Part shown: piece after piece, positions 28,305 to 37,437 of the stretch
How positions within the stretch are numbered: position 1 is the stretch's first letter
Layout: each line of letters opens with the position of its first letter
From: Desulfonema magnum
GTDB lineage: Bacteria; Desulfobacterota; Desulfobacteria; Desulfobacterales; 4be13
DNA: 64,000 nucleotides
Assembly (NCBI RefSeq): GCF_017377395.1
Contig: NZ_CP061800.1
Location: forward strand, 4,299,633-4,363,632
Direction: 5' to 3'
Made by a program: the position numbers and the translations under genes
The notes under the pieces: model-generated
Told to the model about the DNA's origin: nothing
Database searches by the model: none
The model's input: the letters and a program-made list of their open reading frames with translations, nothing else

Positions 28305-30098
28305 TTCCATTTCATCCTCATCCTCACCTGATTCTCGGATTGCTATTTTCGCGTGAGGCAGATTCCAGGCGTTTTGTTTACAGGCATGAACGCAGAATTT
28401 ATATATATCCTTTTGAATTTTTTCGTAAAGCGGGGCCACTTCTCCGGAAAAATAAGCACTGATTTCAAGTTCCAAAGCTGAGGGGGTGGTTTCTTTGAAA
28501 TCAACAGTGAGATCAGTCATATAATTCCCATAATTTTCCTTTCTGAACGATTCTTCCATTGTTTTTTTCATTGTTTCGGGGAGTTCATCGGTGATGATGA
28601 ACAGATGGTCATAGGAAACTCCGAACGTCACTTTCAGGCGGAAGTTTTCGGAAATATTGAGCGGGTTTAATCTCAGAAAGTCTTCTGTGAGATAGCTTTT
28701 GTTTGCACCGCTGAGAAGCACAAGTCTCACTGTCTCATGGGTCTGGGTCCTCATCTGCGCGCGGGTTCCGTCAGACAGAACAACCCAGTCCCCTTCTTTG
28801 CAGGGAAACCAGCGTTCATCTTTATGACAGGGATATGAAACCATTTCTGTAAGTTTATGCAGCGGAAGTTTGATCTGACTTTTTAACAGAGGATTTTCCA
28901 AGTCAGTATAAAAATTCAAACATGTCACCTTCCAGGGAACACCGCCGTAAATCAGCCGTTCATTTTCTCTGACCGGGCCCAGGTTTAACAAAAGTTTGAT
29001 CTGGTTCCAGAACCGGGGGATATTTTCCTTGGCTGTCCATAAAAAACCTATGGTAAAGATAAGAATGAGGGTGAGAAGCACCCAGTCACCAAAAACATAA
29101 AGCACAGCCAGGGATGCAAACAGGGCACCCGCGGTCCCTACAAAATAATAAATAACATCGAAGAGCCGAATGTAAAATGTGCGTTCTTTCACTGGTTTCA
29201 GCTTGTAAATTCCCTGATGAGTCAGGCGAAAAACCACAAAAACTGTAAAAAAGGCAATGAATGAAAGAAGGATATTTTTTCCTCTGGTTTTAAAAAAATT
29301 TTTCAAAGCCCCCTGGGCAGAATCCAGGAGAGGCTTTTCATCTTTGGTCAGTTCCTCCAACTGTAATCTGTTGGCGATTAACTGATTGGCAATCTGATGT
29401 TCTTTGTCCCTCCAGTCCGCTTCCATTTCCTTCAGTTCTTTTATGAGATATTCATCTTCAGTTTCACGCTTAATTAACTGTATGTTTTTAATTATTTTTT
29501 TTGCTATAGGAAGTGTGTTTTCATAATGAGCGATATCACTGCGAAGTTTCTGTATCTGACGAGGCCGGGATGTCATACTTTTGAGTTCCTGGATCACTGG
29601 CTGCAAAAGATCTGAAACCTCTTCCTCCCATTTGAAAGCTGTCTCTGACTTTTGCTCAAAGGCTGATAAATTAATACCTGCAATGACTTTGCCGAAGTTT
29701 GTTCGCAGACTCTTCAAATGTTCATTTAGCCGCTCAGTTTCTTCCTTAATAGCAGCTTTCTCACTTTCCTGTTCCGCTGCTTTAAATTCCTTTTCACTGT
29801 CACTGAGCCGCTGCTTTAAAATATTGATGTCATGAATCATTGATTCAAGGGTGGTGACAATATGCTTTCTTTCTCTTTTTACTTTATCTTCAGGTGTTTC
29901 AGCCTCCTGAATCTCTTCTTCAGATATTTTGTTTTTTTCAGCCTCCTCACCTTCCACTTGAATTGCTTCAAGGAGAACTTTTGTTTTTTTTCTTTCCGCC
30001 CTGTTATCTGTTGGCACGCCAAATACAGAATTACATATGAAAAGCTGTGAAAAAATAATAAAAATGATAAAAACAGGTGACATCCTCAATTTCAGCAT
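28302..30098 (-). CDS. MscS/MscK-like mechanosensitive channel-type membrane protein
   Basis: A 598-residue protein. An N-terminal signal or anchor helix (MSPVFIIFIIFSQLFICNS) is followed by a long charged coiled coil (about 35-270: KVKRERKHIVTTLESM, DSEKEFKAAEQESEKAAIKEE). Three or four membrane helices come next (about 275-390), then a beta-rich soluble C-terminal domain (about 395-590: ENERLIYGGVPWKV; LKVTFGVSYDHLFIITDEL). The layout, periplasmic coiled coil followed by pore and soluble domain, is that of large MscS-family channels such as MscK; the pore helix lacks an obvious MscS signature, so this is a divergent member. Start ATG 30098 (or the second ATG a few codons on). Confidence 0.7.
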   Translation of the reverse strand: MLKLRMSPVFIIFIIFSQLFICNSVFGVPTDNRAERKKTKVLLEAIQVEGEEAEKNKISEEEIQEAETPEDKVKRERKHIVTTLESMIHDINILKQRLSDSEKEFKAAEQESEKAAIKEETERLNEHLKSLRTNFGKVIAGINLSAFEQKSETAFKWEEEVSDLLQPVIQELKSMTSRPRQIQKLRSDIAHYENTLPIAKKIIKNIQLIKRETEDEYLIKELKEMEADWRDKEHQIANQLIANRLQLEELTKDEKPLLDSAQGALKNFFKTRGKNILLSFIAFFTVFVVFRLTHQGIYKLKPVKERTFYIRLFDVIYYFVGTAGALFASLAVLYVFGDWVLLTLILIFTIGFLWTAKENIPRFWNQIKLLLNLGPVRENERLIYGGVPWKVTCLNFYTDLENPLLKSQIKLPLHKLTEMVSYPCHKDERWFPCKEGDWVVLSDGTRAQMRTQTHETVRLVLLSGANKSYLTEDFLRLNPLNISENFRLKVTFGVSYDHLFIITDELPETMKKTMEESFRKENYGNYMTDLTVDFKETTPSALELEISAYFSGEVAPLYEKIQKDIYKFCVHACKQNAWNLPHAKIAIRESGEDEDEME

Positions 30099-31040
30099 TC
30101 CTTAATTTCCTTTCGTCGCATTTTTAAAATGAAAATGATATTGGCTCATTGTCAGGCTTGTCGTCCATTTTTGCCCGAATTTCCGATTGGATAACATAAT
30201 GAGATACAGACTTCAATACTTCCTTGAAAAAAATTGATGTTTGTCTGACGGCATGATTAAGCGGAGAGCAAATCTGATGATCGAAAAGTTTCAGCAGATC
30301 GAAAAAAAAATTCCTGATCTCTCGATAATCAAGTTTTTGATCCGGGTCGAACAAAAAGCCTGTCATTCCTGCGAAATGTCATTCCTGTGAAAGCAGGAAT
30401 CTGTTTTCTGCTGGTTTTACGAATCCGGAGACAGTGGATTCCTGCTTTCGCAGGAATGACAGAAAAAAACTTGATTATCGGATGATCTGCTGATTCTGTT
30501 TTGCCAAAAAAGCAGAAAATCGGGTTGCTCTGTTTTTGCACGCGGGAAGAGATTCTCAATCTGCTGAATTTGAAATCCGCGTGAGAATTTCCGCTCAAAA
30601 AAAAGAGTTCTGAAGACAACAGAACATTTTTGATCTGGCAATATTGATATTTCCTATGCAACACATCTGACTTATAGAAATAATCAAATTGACAAAATTT
30701 CGCATCCATAATATCAAATCGTTTTTTTAAAAAAAAAGGGACTTTTCTCAAAATTCCGATTTTTTTCTCACAGATAATCCGTATAATTTCATTATCTGTG
30801 GACAGCACAAAAAGATGAGCCGTAAATAACTTCGGGTTTTTCCCGCGGGGGAACACTTCGTCCGGACAGAAAACCCGGGTTTCTCCGCTGTCCCTCGCAC
30901 AGCCCGGAAATTTTTCGATCTGATGATACTTGATGATCAAATTTTTTTGTCATCCCTTTGAAAGCAAGAATGACGGGATTTTGTCGAAATCAGCTCAGAA
31001 AATTGATCATCGGAAGATAAAAAGACACAAGGAGACAAAG
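30099..31040. other. Intergenic region with dRS3-like repeats
   Basis: Two element copies are visible. One at about 30322-30480 has outer arms TCGATAATCAAGTTTTT and AAAAACTTGATTATCGG and inner TGTCATTCCTG / CAGGAATGACA arms, with one arm partly duplicated. A diverged one at about 30915-31018 (TTGATGATCAAATTTTT to ATTGATCATCGG) ends 22 bp before yedE. Between them is an A/T-rich stretch with no gene and a GAAACCCGGGTTTTCTGTCC hairpin near 30865. Confidence 0.75.
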
Positions 31041-32126
31041 ATGTTTAAAAATTTTTTTGCGACCCGATGGGGCATAGTCGCGACAGGCGCTGTGATCGGC
31101 ATGTTAGCCGCGATTCTTCAAAAACTGGGCAATCCCGGCAATATGGGGATTTGTGTGGCCTGTTTTGAGCGGGATATCTCAGGTGCCCTCGGGTTGCACC
31201 GTGCGGGAGTGGTTCAGTATATGCGGCCCGAAGTCATGGGATTTGTTATCGGTTCTCTGATTGCTGCCTATGTTTTCAAAGAATTTCGTCCCAGAGGCGG
31301 TTCTGCCCCTATTGTAAGATTTGTGCTGGGTATTTTTGCCATGATTGGCGCATTGGTATTTCTGGGATGCCCCTGGCGGGCAATGCTGCGTCTGGGCGGA
31401 GGCGATCTGAACGCGGTTGTCGGCTTGCTCGGACTTGTCGGAGGGATTTGGATCGGTACAATTTTCTTTAAAAATGGTTACAATTTAGGGCGCAGTCAGA
31501 AAGCTGAGACGTCGGCAGGCTGGATACTGCCGTTGATTATGACAGGATTTCTCGCACTGCCACTTATTTTTCCACAGGTCACCGGGGAGGCGAAAAGCGG
31601 CGTTCTTTTTTACAGTCTCAAAGGCCCCGGAGCGATGCATGCCCCTTTGTTTATTTCCCTGATAATAGGGATCGGCATCGGTTTTATTGCTCAGAGAAGC
31701 CGATTCTGCACCATGGGCGCGTTCAGAGATCTGATGTTGTTTAAACAGACGCATTTGTTCTCCGGTGTGGCAGCGCTGATTGTCGCCTCATTCATTACCA
31801 ATCTGATTCTGGGACAGTTTCATCCGGGGTTTGCCAAACAACCTGTATCTCATACCATGCACATCTGGAATTTTGCGGGCATGGTCCTGGCCGGACTTGC
31901 ATTTGCCCTGGCAGGCGGATGTCCCGGACGGCAACTGTTTTTGTCAGGAGAGGGGGACGGGGACGCGGCGATTTTTGTTATGGGAATGATTGTGGGAGCC
32001 GCGTTTGCCCATAATTTCAGTCTGGCGAGTTCGCCCAAAGGCGTGGGACCTCACGGAATCGCCGCGGTAATTATCGGGCTTGTTGTCTGTGTTTTTATTG
32101 GTGCCACAATACGAAAAAAACAATGA
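31041..32126 (+). CDS. yedE: YedE-type selenium/sulfur transport membrane protein
   Basis: A 361-residue polytopic protein of the YeeE/YedE (TsuA-like) family, with about ten helices. Conserved cysteines thought to pass thiosulfate-type sulfur, or selenium in this subfamily, are in MGICVACFERDISGALGLHR, LGCPWRAMLRLGGGD, RSRFCTMGAFRDLML and GGCPGRQLFLSGEGD. The first and third match the selenium-metabolism YedE/FdhT subgroup. ATG 31041 with AAGGAGACAAAG. It leads a four-gene set with tusA (14 bp downstream), DUF3343 and a carbohydrate-kinase-like gene, a set typical of bacteria with selenium metabolism. Confidence 0.9.
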   Translation: MFKNFFATRWGIVATGAVIGMLAAILQKLGNPGNMGICVACFERDISGALGLHRAGVVQYMRPEVMGFVIGSLIAAYVFKEFRPRGGSAPIVRFVLGIFAMIGALVFLGCPWRAMLRLGGGDLNAVVGLLGLVGGIWIGTIFFKNGYNLGRSQKAETSAGWILPLIMTGFLALPLIFPQVTGEAKSGVLFYSLKGPGAMHAPLFISLIIGIGIGFIAQRSRFCTMGAFRDLMLFKQTHLFSGVAALIVASFITNLILGQFHPGFAKQPVSHTMHIWNFAGMVLAGLAFALAGGCPGRQLFLSGEGDGDAAIFVMGMIVGAAFAHNFSLASSPKGVGPHGIAAVIIGLVVCVFIGATIRKKQ

Positions 32127-32140
32127 GAGGAGAAACTATT

Positions 32141-32359
32141 ATGAGTGAAATGATTGATGCGAGGGGGCTGTCATGCCCTCAGCCTGTTCTGATGTTCATG
32201 GAGGCATCAAAGAAAACAGATAAAGACGAAATCGTAGTATGGGTGGATACGGACGCGTCAAAAGAAAATGTGAGCAGAGCCGCGGAAAGCAAGGGCTGGG
32301 AAGTCAAAAATATTCAGGAAAATAATTTGGAATATCAGATCACTCTGACAAGGAATTAG
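32141..32359 (+). CDS. tusA: TusA/YedF-type sulfur carrier
   Basis: A 72-residue SirA/TusA-fold protein carrying persulfide (or selenium) on the cysteine of DARGLSCPQPVL (Cys12). ATG 32141 with GAGAGGAG. The usual YedF has an added C-terminal DsrE-like half; this one is the TusA part only. It directly follows yedE, so it probably receives sulfur or selenium imported by YedE. Confidence 0.93.
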   Translation: MSEMIDARGLSCPQPVLMFMEASKKTDKDEIVVWVDTDASKENVSRAAESKGWEVKNIQENNLEYQITLTRN

Positions 32360-32361
32360 CA

Positions 32362-32913
32362 TTGTCTTTTTTAAATTTTTTCAAGCGTAAACACTCTGTT
32401 CAGAAAGCCTCTCAGAACTGGGACAGGGGGATTCTGGTGTTTGAAAACACGAGCGAAGTTATCCGTGCTGAAAACATACTAAAAAAGGAGGGATGGGATA
32501 TCCGGGTCATGGGGCCTCCTCCTGAAATCCGGAATGGCTGCGATTTGGTGATTGAATTTCCACTTATTGAAGAACTGAATATTCTGAGACTACTCCGAAA
32601 AACAGGCCCGTACCCTTTGGAAACAGTTCCGGTCAACAGCCCTCTGTTGCAGCCTGTGGATATTTTTCAGGTGAAAGATTTCGGACAGTATCTGATGGTT
32701 CGGGCCGCCAATATGAAGCTCACGATTGATAAGGAAACACAAGTCATCGTCAATATTTCCGGCGGAGGCTGTCCTGATGTTCCATATCTGGCATGGCAAA
32801 TGGTCGGAATACCGCTTTCCCAGGCCCCTGCTCCGAGAGACATCGGACATACCCTTTGCGGATATGCTCTCCAACTTGCCTGTGAGGAAATGAAGCGTTT
32901 AATTGAAAATTGA
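32362..32913 (+). CDS. DUF3343-domain protein of the YedE/TusA cluster
   Basis: A 183-residue protein starting at TTG 32362, two bases after tusA stops, so translation is coupled. Residues about 22-90 form the DUF3343 domain (GILVFENTSEVIRAENILKKEG; VMGPPPEIRNGCDLVIEF), a small domain that often accompanies TusA/YedF. Residues about 95-183 form a second part with GGGCPDVPYLAWQMVG and DIGHTLCGYALQLACEE, which I do not recognise. Two cysteines in that part could bind sulfur or metal. A role in sulfur or selenium delivery is inferred from position. Confidence 0.8.
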   Translation: MSFLNFFKRKHSVQKASQNWDRGILVFENTSEVIRAENILKKEGWDIRVMGPPPEIRNGCDLVIEFPLIEELNILRLLRKTGPYPLETVPVNSPLLQPVDIFQVKDFGQYLMVRAANMKLTIDKETQVIVNISGGGCPDVPYLAWQMVGIPLSQAPAPRDIGHTLCGYALQLACEEMKRLIEN

Positions 32914-33000
32914 GAATTGGGAATTTAAAATTGAGAATTGAGATCACAAATCGCAAATGACAAATGACAAATCACAGATCACAAATCACAAATCACAAAT
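32905..33000. repeat. Heptanucleotide arrays (ATTGAGA and TCACAAA)
   Basis: Two different 7-bp arrays lie back to back between the DUF3343 gene and the next: ATTGAGA-type units (about 32905-32942), then about eight TCACAAA-type units (about 32944-33000). They enlarge an otherwise tight operon gap. Confidence 0.85.
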
Positions 33001-33017
33001 AAGGAGACGACAGACTC

Positions 33018-33890
33018 ATGGTTGCCATCGTAGGCACTGTTCCAGATGAAAATTTTCCCCTTGTGGCCGGGGAAGTCTCTTTGAAAGGCGACCGGATTTG
33101 CATTCAGAACGAGTCTGTTCCTGTAAACCGGGGAACGCCTGCATTGCTGGCCGCTGCAATAAAAACAAGCGAAGTGTCAGGACAATCTCTGCCGTTCGGA
33201 TTTCTGGTGGGAGATACAGGACGGGGCACCGGGAGCAGACGGCTTTATGAATATTTGGAAAAGCGTGTGTGCGACTTTGAATTTAAAACCATTGCGTTTC
33301 ATTATCTGCAACCGGATGTGGATTGGCATAACCGTGTTCTGTTCGCCATTCAGGAGATGAGACCGCAGCCCCTGCTGATTGCGGATGCCGGATTCATGTA
33401 CGCGGCAAAAATGAGCGGGCAATCCGAAGCCTATGATCTCTTTACTCCGGATGCCGGAGAACTGGCTTTTCTGGCAGATGAGGAAGCTCCCCATCCTTTT
33501 TATACCCGGGGTTTTATTCTCCATGAGGAAAATCATGTGCCGGAACTGATTGCCCGTGCTTATGCGCACAAAAACGCTGCAAAACATCTTCTGATAAAGG
33601 GAAAAAAAGATTATATCGTGAGCCGACAAAATATTCTGGAAACCGTTGACAGTCCCGTGGCAAAAACAATGGAGACAATTGGCGGCACAGGAGACACGCT
33701 TACGGGCATCGTTACGATGCTGGCGGGATCAGGCATGGAAATCAGCAACGCGTGCGTTATTGCCGCACGGGTCAACCGTCTCGCCGGATACAATTCGAAT
33801 CCCACACCTGCCACACAGATTTCAGATATTATATCACACATTTCAAATTCATTAGAACTGGACAGTAGAAAGTTCTGGCTAGTAAACTAA
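33018..33890 (+). CDS. NAD(P)HX-dehydratase/carbohydrate-kinase-like protein, 3' end replaced by IS sequence
   Basis: A protein of 290 residues as it stands; ATG 33018 with AAGGAGACGAC. It has the ribokinase-like pattern of NAD(P)H-hydrate dehydratase (NnrD): DLFTPDAGELAFLAD (substrate loop), KHLLIKGKKDY and GGTGDTLTGIVTML (anion hole). NnrD repairs hydrated NAD(P)H using ATP or ADP; position in the YedE/TusA set may mean another kinase-like role. At codon 280 an IS begins: the native end, rebuilt by joining the two ATTAGAA copies, would be ...NSLEDMIPV with a stop at 35488-35490. The insertion swaps the last five residues for ten others, so the enzyme core is intact. Confidence 0.8.
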   Translation: MVAIVGTVPDENFPLVAGEVSLKGDRICIQNESVPVNRGTPALLAAAIKTSEVSGQSLPFGFLVGDTGRGTGSRRLYEYLEKRVCDFEFKTIAFHYLQPDVDWHNRVLFAIQEMRPQPLLIADAGFMYAAKMSGQSEAYDLFTPDAGELAFLADEEAPHPFYTRGFILHEENHVPELIARAYAHKNAAKHLLIKGKKDYIVSRQNILETVDSPVAKTMETIGGTGDTLTGIVTMLAGSGMEISNACVIAARVNRLAGYNSNPTPATQISDIISHISNSLELDSRKFWLVN

Positions 33891-35465
33891 GTAATTCACA
33901 ACCGGACAGTAATATGTTTATACCTATATATATGGCGTCATGCGGCAAGGTCGGACGAAGTCTCACGACCTCTCCCCCGTATCATCCGCAAAGTTCGGTC
34001 AGCCGGAACTTTGCAGGAAGAAGACAGGAACTCCGCCTGAATGACACTCCGCACAACCCCCTCCGAGGGACAGTCGGAGGAAGCTGTTCTCAGCCACCCC
34101 TCATATTTTTCCAGCACCTCGGAACCCCGGGTCAGGGAAAGATACTGAAGAAGTCCGAGGGCGATTCCGGAAAGATTGACAAAACGTTCAATGGCTTCAA
34201 GGGTGAGATCAAATTTTTTCCTTTCAGTCTCACTGAGACGGCAGAGCCAAATCTTCTCTCCCCTGCCGACATCGGGAAAAGCTTTTGTCCAAAAATGATA
34301 GCAGAATCCTCCGATGAGATGCTTCAGCGTCCGAAACATGTTTTCCACTTTGGGGCGATAACAATAAATCGTGATAATCTGTCCGCCGGAGAGTGTCAGA
34401 TCGGAACACATCAGTATGTAGCGGTCATCTCCGTCGATAATGAAAACAAAACGAATGATATCTCTGACCGGTTTCCAAAAAAGATCCCATGTGAAATATC
34501 TGACGGTTCTGAGGTTTCCGGAAATCATCACTTCCGTTTCTCCGAACCACTCGGAGAAACCGAAGACTTTTGCGAGGCTCACCTTGTCTTTTTCCTGAAA
34601 TTTCTTCTCCGAACTGTTTTCGGGAACAAGGTATCCCACATAATTATTCTTCGCACGCGTAATAAGATGGACAGACTGTTCGCCTTTTTCGTTAACGGCT
34701 TCTTTAAAAGTCAGAAAAGCGGGACCTGTGGAGAAGTAAGCGTCGAGAGCGACGTAACACGGAAATCCTGTATCTTCGGCTGTCCGGATGACAAGATTCG
34801 CCATCCGGGTCACTATGGTCGGATCCCCTCCGATTTTTATGTCATGGCGTCTTGCACCGACACCCTCATGAATCTGTCCGTGAAGCGGAAGACAGAAGGA
34901 TTTTTCGGGGCGGCCGACAAGGATGCCCGCATATCCGAAGTGATGTCCGCGTATGTATTCGCCTTTGCCGCTGTTCTCCGAATCCTGATGCAGGGATTTC
35001 ACGCCGGGCATCTTCGACGATTCCTTCGTTATTTTTATGCCGTCTCCGATGAGAAGGGGACGTCCGCCGAATGTGATGAGAGGATACCGGCTGACGGCTG
35101 TCCGTATCCAATGGCTCATAAGCTCCTCCGAGTCCCACGAGGAAGCCCGGAAAAAGCGCAGCATCGGGTCATAACATGCCGGGTCGAGCATAAGCCACCG
35201 GATAATACTGCATATTCCGTGATGGTCAAATCGAATTATAAGACCGAAAATAACAATCGAAAACCAGGAAAAAGCGGCCTCACGGGAAAAGCAGCTGCGG
35301 AATTCCGATATGACGGATTCAATAATGCTGATCATGATAAAAACTCCTTTTATAATTGAATTTTGTTTTGCTATTATGATCAGAATATAATATAGTTTCA
35401 CAAAAAAATCCACCTATTTTTTTGTGAATTACTCAATTTACTAGCCAGAACTTTCTACTGTCCAG
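33858..35465. mobile_element. Insertion sequence, 1608 bp, with 7-bp target duplication
   Basis: Imperfect terminal inverted repeats begin CTGGACAGTAGAAAGTTCTG at both ends and extend about 40 bp. The flanks carry ATTAGAA at 33851-33857 and 35466-35472, a perfect 7-bp target duplication. One transposase gene fills the minus strand. Intact ends and frame suggest recent and possibly active insertion. Confidence 0.93.
33938..35335 (-). CDS. DDE transposase of the 1608-bp IS
   Basis: About 465 residues from ATG 35335 with AAAAGGAG upstream. A DDE-type catalytic core is visible: RPLLIGDGIKITKE (first Asp), CYVALDAYFSTGPAF (second Asp) and IYCYRPKVENMFRTLKHLIGG (the Y-x2-R-x3-E region). The layout resembles IS4/IS701-like DDE transposases; I cannot fix the family. 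The frame is uninterrupted. Confidence 0.85.
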   Translation of the reverse strand: MISIIESVISEFRSCFSREAAFSWFSIVIFGLIIRFDHHGICSIIRWLMLDPACYDPMLRFFRASSWDSEELMSHWIRTAVSRYPLITFGGRPLLIGDGIKITKESSKMPGVKSLHQDSENSGKGEYIRGHHFGYAGILVGRPEKSFCLPLHGQIHEGVGARRHDIKIGGDPTIVTRMANLVIRTAEDTGFPCYVALDAYFSTGPAFLTFKEAVNEKGEQSVHLITRAKNNYVGYLVPENSSEKKFQEKDKVSLAKVFGFSEWFGETEVMISGNLRTVRYFTWDLFWKPVRDIIRFVFIIDGDDRYILMCSDLTLSGGQIITIYCYRPKVENMFRTLKHLIGGFCYHFWTKAFPDVGRGEKIWLCRLSETERKKFDLTLEAIERFVNLSGIALGLLQYLSLTRGSEVLEKYEGWLRTASSDCPSEGVVRSVIQAEFLSSSCKVPADRTLRMIRGRGRETSSDLAA

Positions 35466-35570
35466 ATTAGAAGATATGATTCCAGTATAAGCGACAGGCT
35501 TTAAGATAATGTTTGTACTCCAGACAATCTTTTTCTTAAAATCTATATCTCATTCAACAGCTTTGCTTAC

Positions 35571-35994
35571 TCATACTGACTTCCCCCATTCTTCGGGTTT
35601 CTTTGCCAGACCGGACCTGACCGGATTCAGTTCCACATATCTTGCACAGGCCAGAAGATATTTCTCATCCATGATAAAAGATGCGAACCTTCCCTGCCAT
35701 AAATGTCCCCGCCATCCTTCTCGAAAATTAATCCGTCTTATATACCGTCTGTGTGCTTCGCCGACCGCAAGGTTCAGGCCGTCTTTTGTTTCAGGCACAG
35801 CTATCAGATGAATGTGGTTCGGCATAAGACAGTATGCCCATATATCAACCTGATACTTCTCCACACCATTCCGACATCAGCTCTGAGTATGCCTGATAAT
35901 CTTCATCACTGAAAAATGTCTGCTGCCGCCTGTTTCCTCTCTGCGTAACATGATGCGGAATCCCGGGTGCCACTGCTCTTGCTATTCGTGCCAT
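35571..35994 (-). pseudogene. REP-associated tyrosine transposase (RAYT), frameshifted
   Basis: Two overlapping minus frames together give a Y1/IS200-like RAYT protein. The first (from ATG 35994) has MARIARAVAPGIPHHVTQRG and QQTFFSDEDYQAYSELMSEW. The second has WAYCLMPNHIHLIAVPE (the HUH motif), LWQGRFASFIMDEKYLL and YVELNPVRSGLA. A frame change near 35850-35865 separates them, and the C-terminus is cut short after about residue 97 of the second frame. RAYTs act on REP hairpins, which are abundant in this window, but this copy is dead. Confidence 0.88.
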
Positions 35995-36242
35995 ACCTAT
36001 AGATAAATCATATGCTCCGGTTTTTGTCAATAATTAAGGAGTGAAACAGGCTCTAAAACAGGTGTTTTCAGGGCCTATGTCGCACTTTTCGGTATCAGAA
36101 AGAGCGTTATAGGATCCTGAAATTTTTTCCTATATCGCACTTTTTGGCCCTGAAAAGTGCGATATAGGCCCGATTTCAGGCCAAAATAAGCAGGTAATTC
36201 GTCTGATATTAAATACTTGCCACGGCCCGACCCCGTATACTT
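35995..36242. repeat. Nested hairpins with CTATATCGCACTTTTT
   Basis: Three copies of a (CC)TATRTCGCACTTTT word, one inverted, at about 36070-36165. They can form either of two alternative hairpins: CCTATATCGCACTTTTTGGC with its inverted partner, or the outer CAGGGCCTATGTCGCACTTTT with CAAAAGTGCGATATAGGCCC-like sequence. Located between the RAYT and RHS remnants. Confidence 0.75.
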
Positions 36243-36992
36243 TTACTTTTGTCCGCCCCGCCCGGCTCCGTGTCTCACGCCAGGCAGAGCCTGTCCGTAT
36301 GCGTTCCCAGGCAGGAGCCTGGGAACGAGTAAAAGATCGTCGTAAGTGTAACTCACGGCTCTCCCGGAATGAATTTCCTCGACACGCTGGCGGTTGCCCG
36401 CCGGGCCGAGTGTGTAAACATATCCCGAAATCAGATCGCCCGCCGCATTCCGGTTTTCGAGTCTTATGAGCCGGTTCAGGCGGTCATACATATACTCCGC
36501 AACTGTGCCGTTCGGATATGTCACGCTCTTCCGGTTGCCGACCCTGTCGTAGGTGTATGTCGTCAGGCCGCCGTCGGAGCCGGTCACCGTTTTCAGGCGG
36601 TTCAGAACATCATAAGCGTAATTCGTCGTGCCTGACGGAACGGTCACGGAAGTCCTGTTTCCCGCATTGTCTTAAGTGTAGCTTATCTTCGTATTGTCGG
36701 GATTCGTGACCTCTTTCAGCCGATCTCTGAGATCATAAACGTAAGCTGTCGTTCCCCGCACATCAGTCACGGTTTCCCGCTGACCTGTCGGCGTGTATGT
36801 GAACGACACCTCCGAATCATCGGGATACGTCTTTTTCAGAAGCCGGTTATTCTCATCATACTCATAAACGATATTGTCATTGTTGAAATCCGCCCTCTCC
36901 GTGACGTTCCCGTTCGGATCATGGACAAAGCTTTTACTCGTTACGAGGCTCCGCCTCGTAACGCATAACGTGAGGCGCTGCCTCATTCGCAT
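36243..36992 (-). pseudogene. RHS/YD-repeat protein fragment with a nonsense codon
   Basis: The minus strand encodes YD repeats: NGNVTERADFNNDNIVYEYDENNRL, YTPTGQRETVTD, YVYDLRDRLKEVTN, then a TAA within ISYT*DNAGNRTSVTVPSG, then YAYDVLNRLKTVTG, YTYDRVGNRKSVTY and MYDRLNRLIRLENRNA. The TAA stands where YD repeats need Tyr (TAT), so it is a point mutation. Both ends pass into palindromic repeats (CGTTACGAGGCTCCGCCTCG near 36940; GTTCCCAGGCAGGAGCCTGG near 36306). This is a remnant of a larger RHS-type surface or toxin protein, without its export or toxin ends. Confidence 0.9.
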
Positions 36993-37162
36993 CGAAATTG
37001 AGAAAGAAGATAAGGGGCGCAGGGTGGGGGATTTGTGAGTTCCGGAATCATCGCACAGAACATGGTAAGCATATCTGAATGATTAACAAATTGAACATAT
37101 TGAAGGATATGACAATGAAAAGAAAATTTTTTGTTTTTATTGAAAAAGATGAAGACGGATTC
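36993..37162. other. Intergenic, no gene supported
   Basis: No feature beyond short AT-rich sequence. A small reading MKRKFFVFIEKDEDGFGNVL (from 37114) resembles the first residues of HicB-like antitoxins and is cut by the MITE that starts at 37163; too short to call. Confidence 0.4.
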
Positions 37163-37250
37163 GGTAATGTTCTAAAAGTGGAGCTGAATTTTTTAACCCT
37201 CTGAATCAATTTGGCAAATATCGGAACAAGTCCAGTTTTAGAACACCACC
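37163..37250. repeat. MITE-like 88-bp palindrome, identical inverted twin of 43488-43575
   Basis: Ends GGTAATGTTCTAAAAGTGGA and TCCAGTTTTAGAACACCACC. Base by base the reverse complement equals the element at 43488-43575. Confidence 0.95.
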
Positions 37251-37437
37251 GACGGATTCTTTGTCGGAGAAGTTTGCAGGCTGCCCGGTGGGTTGCGCTT
37301 CGCTCCACCCACCCTACGTTTTTTTGAATCGGGTCTGTTATTTATTTGGAACTCCCTAAAATGTAAGTTCGGCACTCCTTTTGGTTTCCCTCCGGAGTGC
37401 CAAACTTACAGTTTGGCAAGAATACCATTGCAGATTT
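37251..37437. other. Repeats downstream of the cysteine-rich gene
   Basis: GGTGGGTTGCGCTTCGCTCC-type repeat at 37280-37313 (sisters at 52215-52290), then a hairpin at about 37365-37420 pairing GTAAGTTCGGCACTCC with GGAGTGCCAAACTTAC, which could stop transcripts coming from 41787. Confidence 0.7.

Noticed and set aside
30829-30910. GEMM-like sequence (ACCCGGG and GGACAG words) before yedE
   Set aside because: Lacks the GCCAAACC, GACGGAAAGC and P3 elements; it is only a palindromic repeat.
32141-32359. Selenoprotein with in-frame TGA in the YedE/TusA cluster
   Set aside because: The carrier uses an ordinary Cys codon in CPQP, and no readable TGA extension was found in these genes.
33914-35359. 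481-residue plus-strand frame across the IS
   Set aside because: Antisense to a clear DDE transposase with its own ribosome site; no domain.
37114-37180. HicB-like antitoxin start (MKRKFFVFIEKDEDGFGNVL)
   Set aside because: Only about 20 codons before the MITE; too short to support even a pseudogene.
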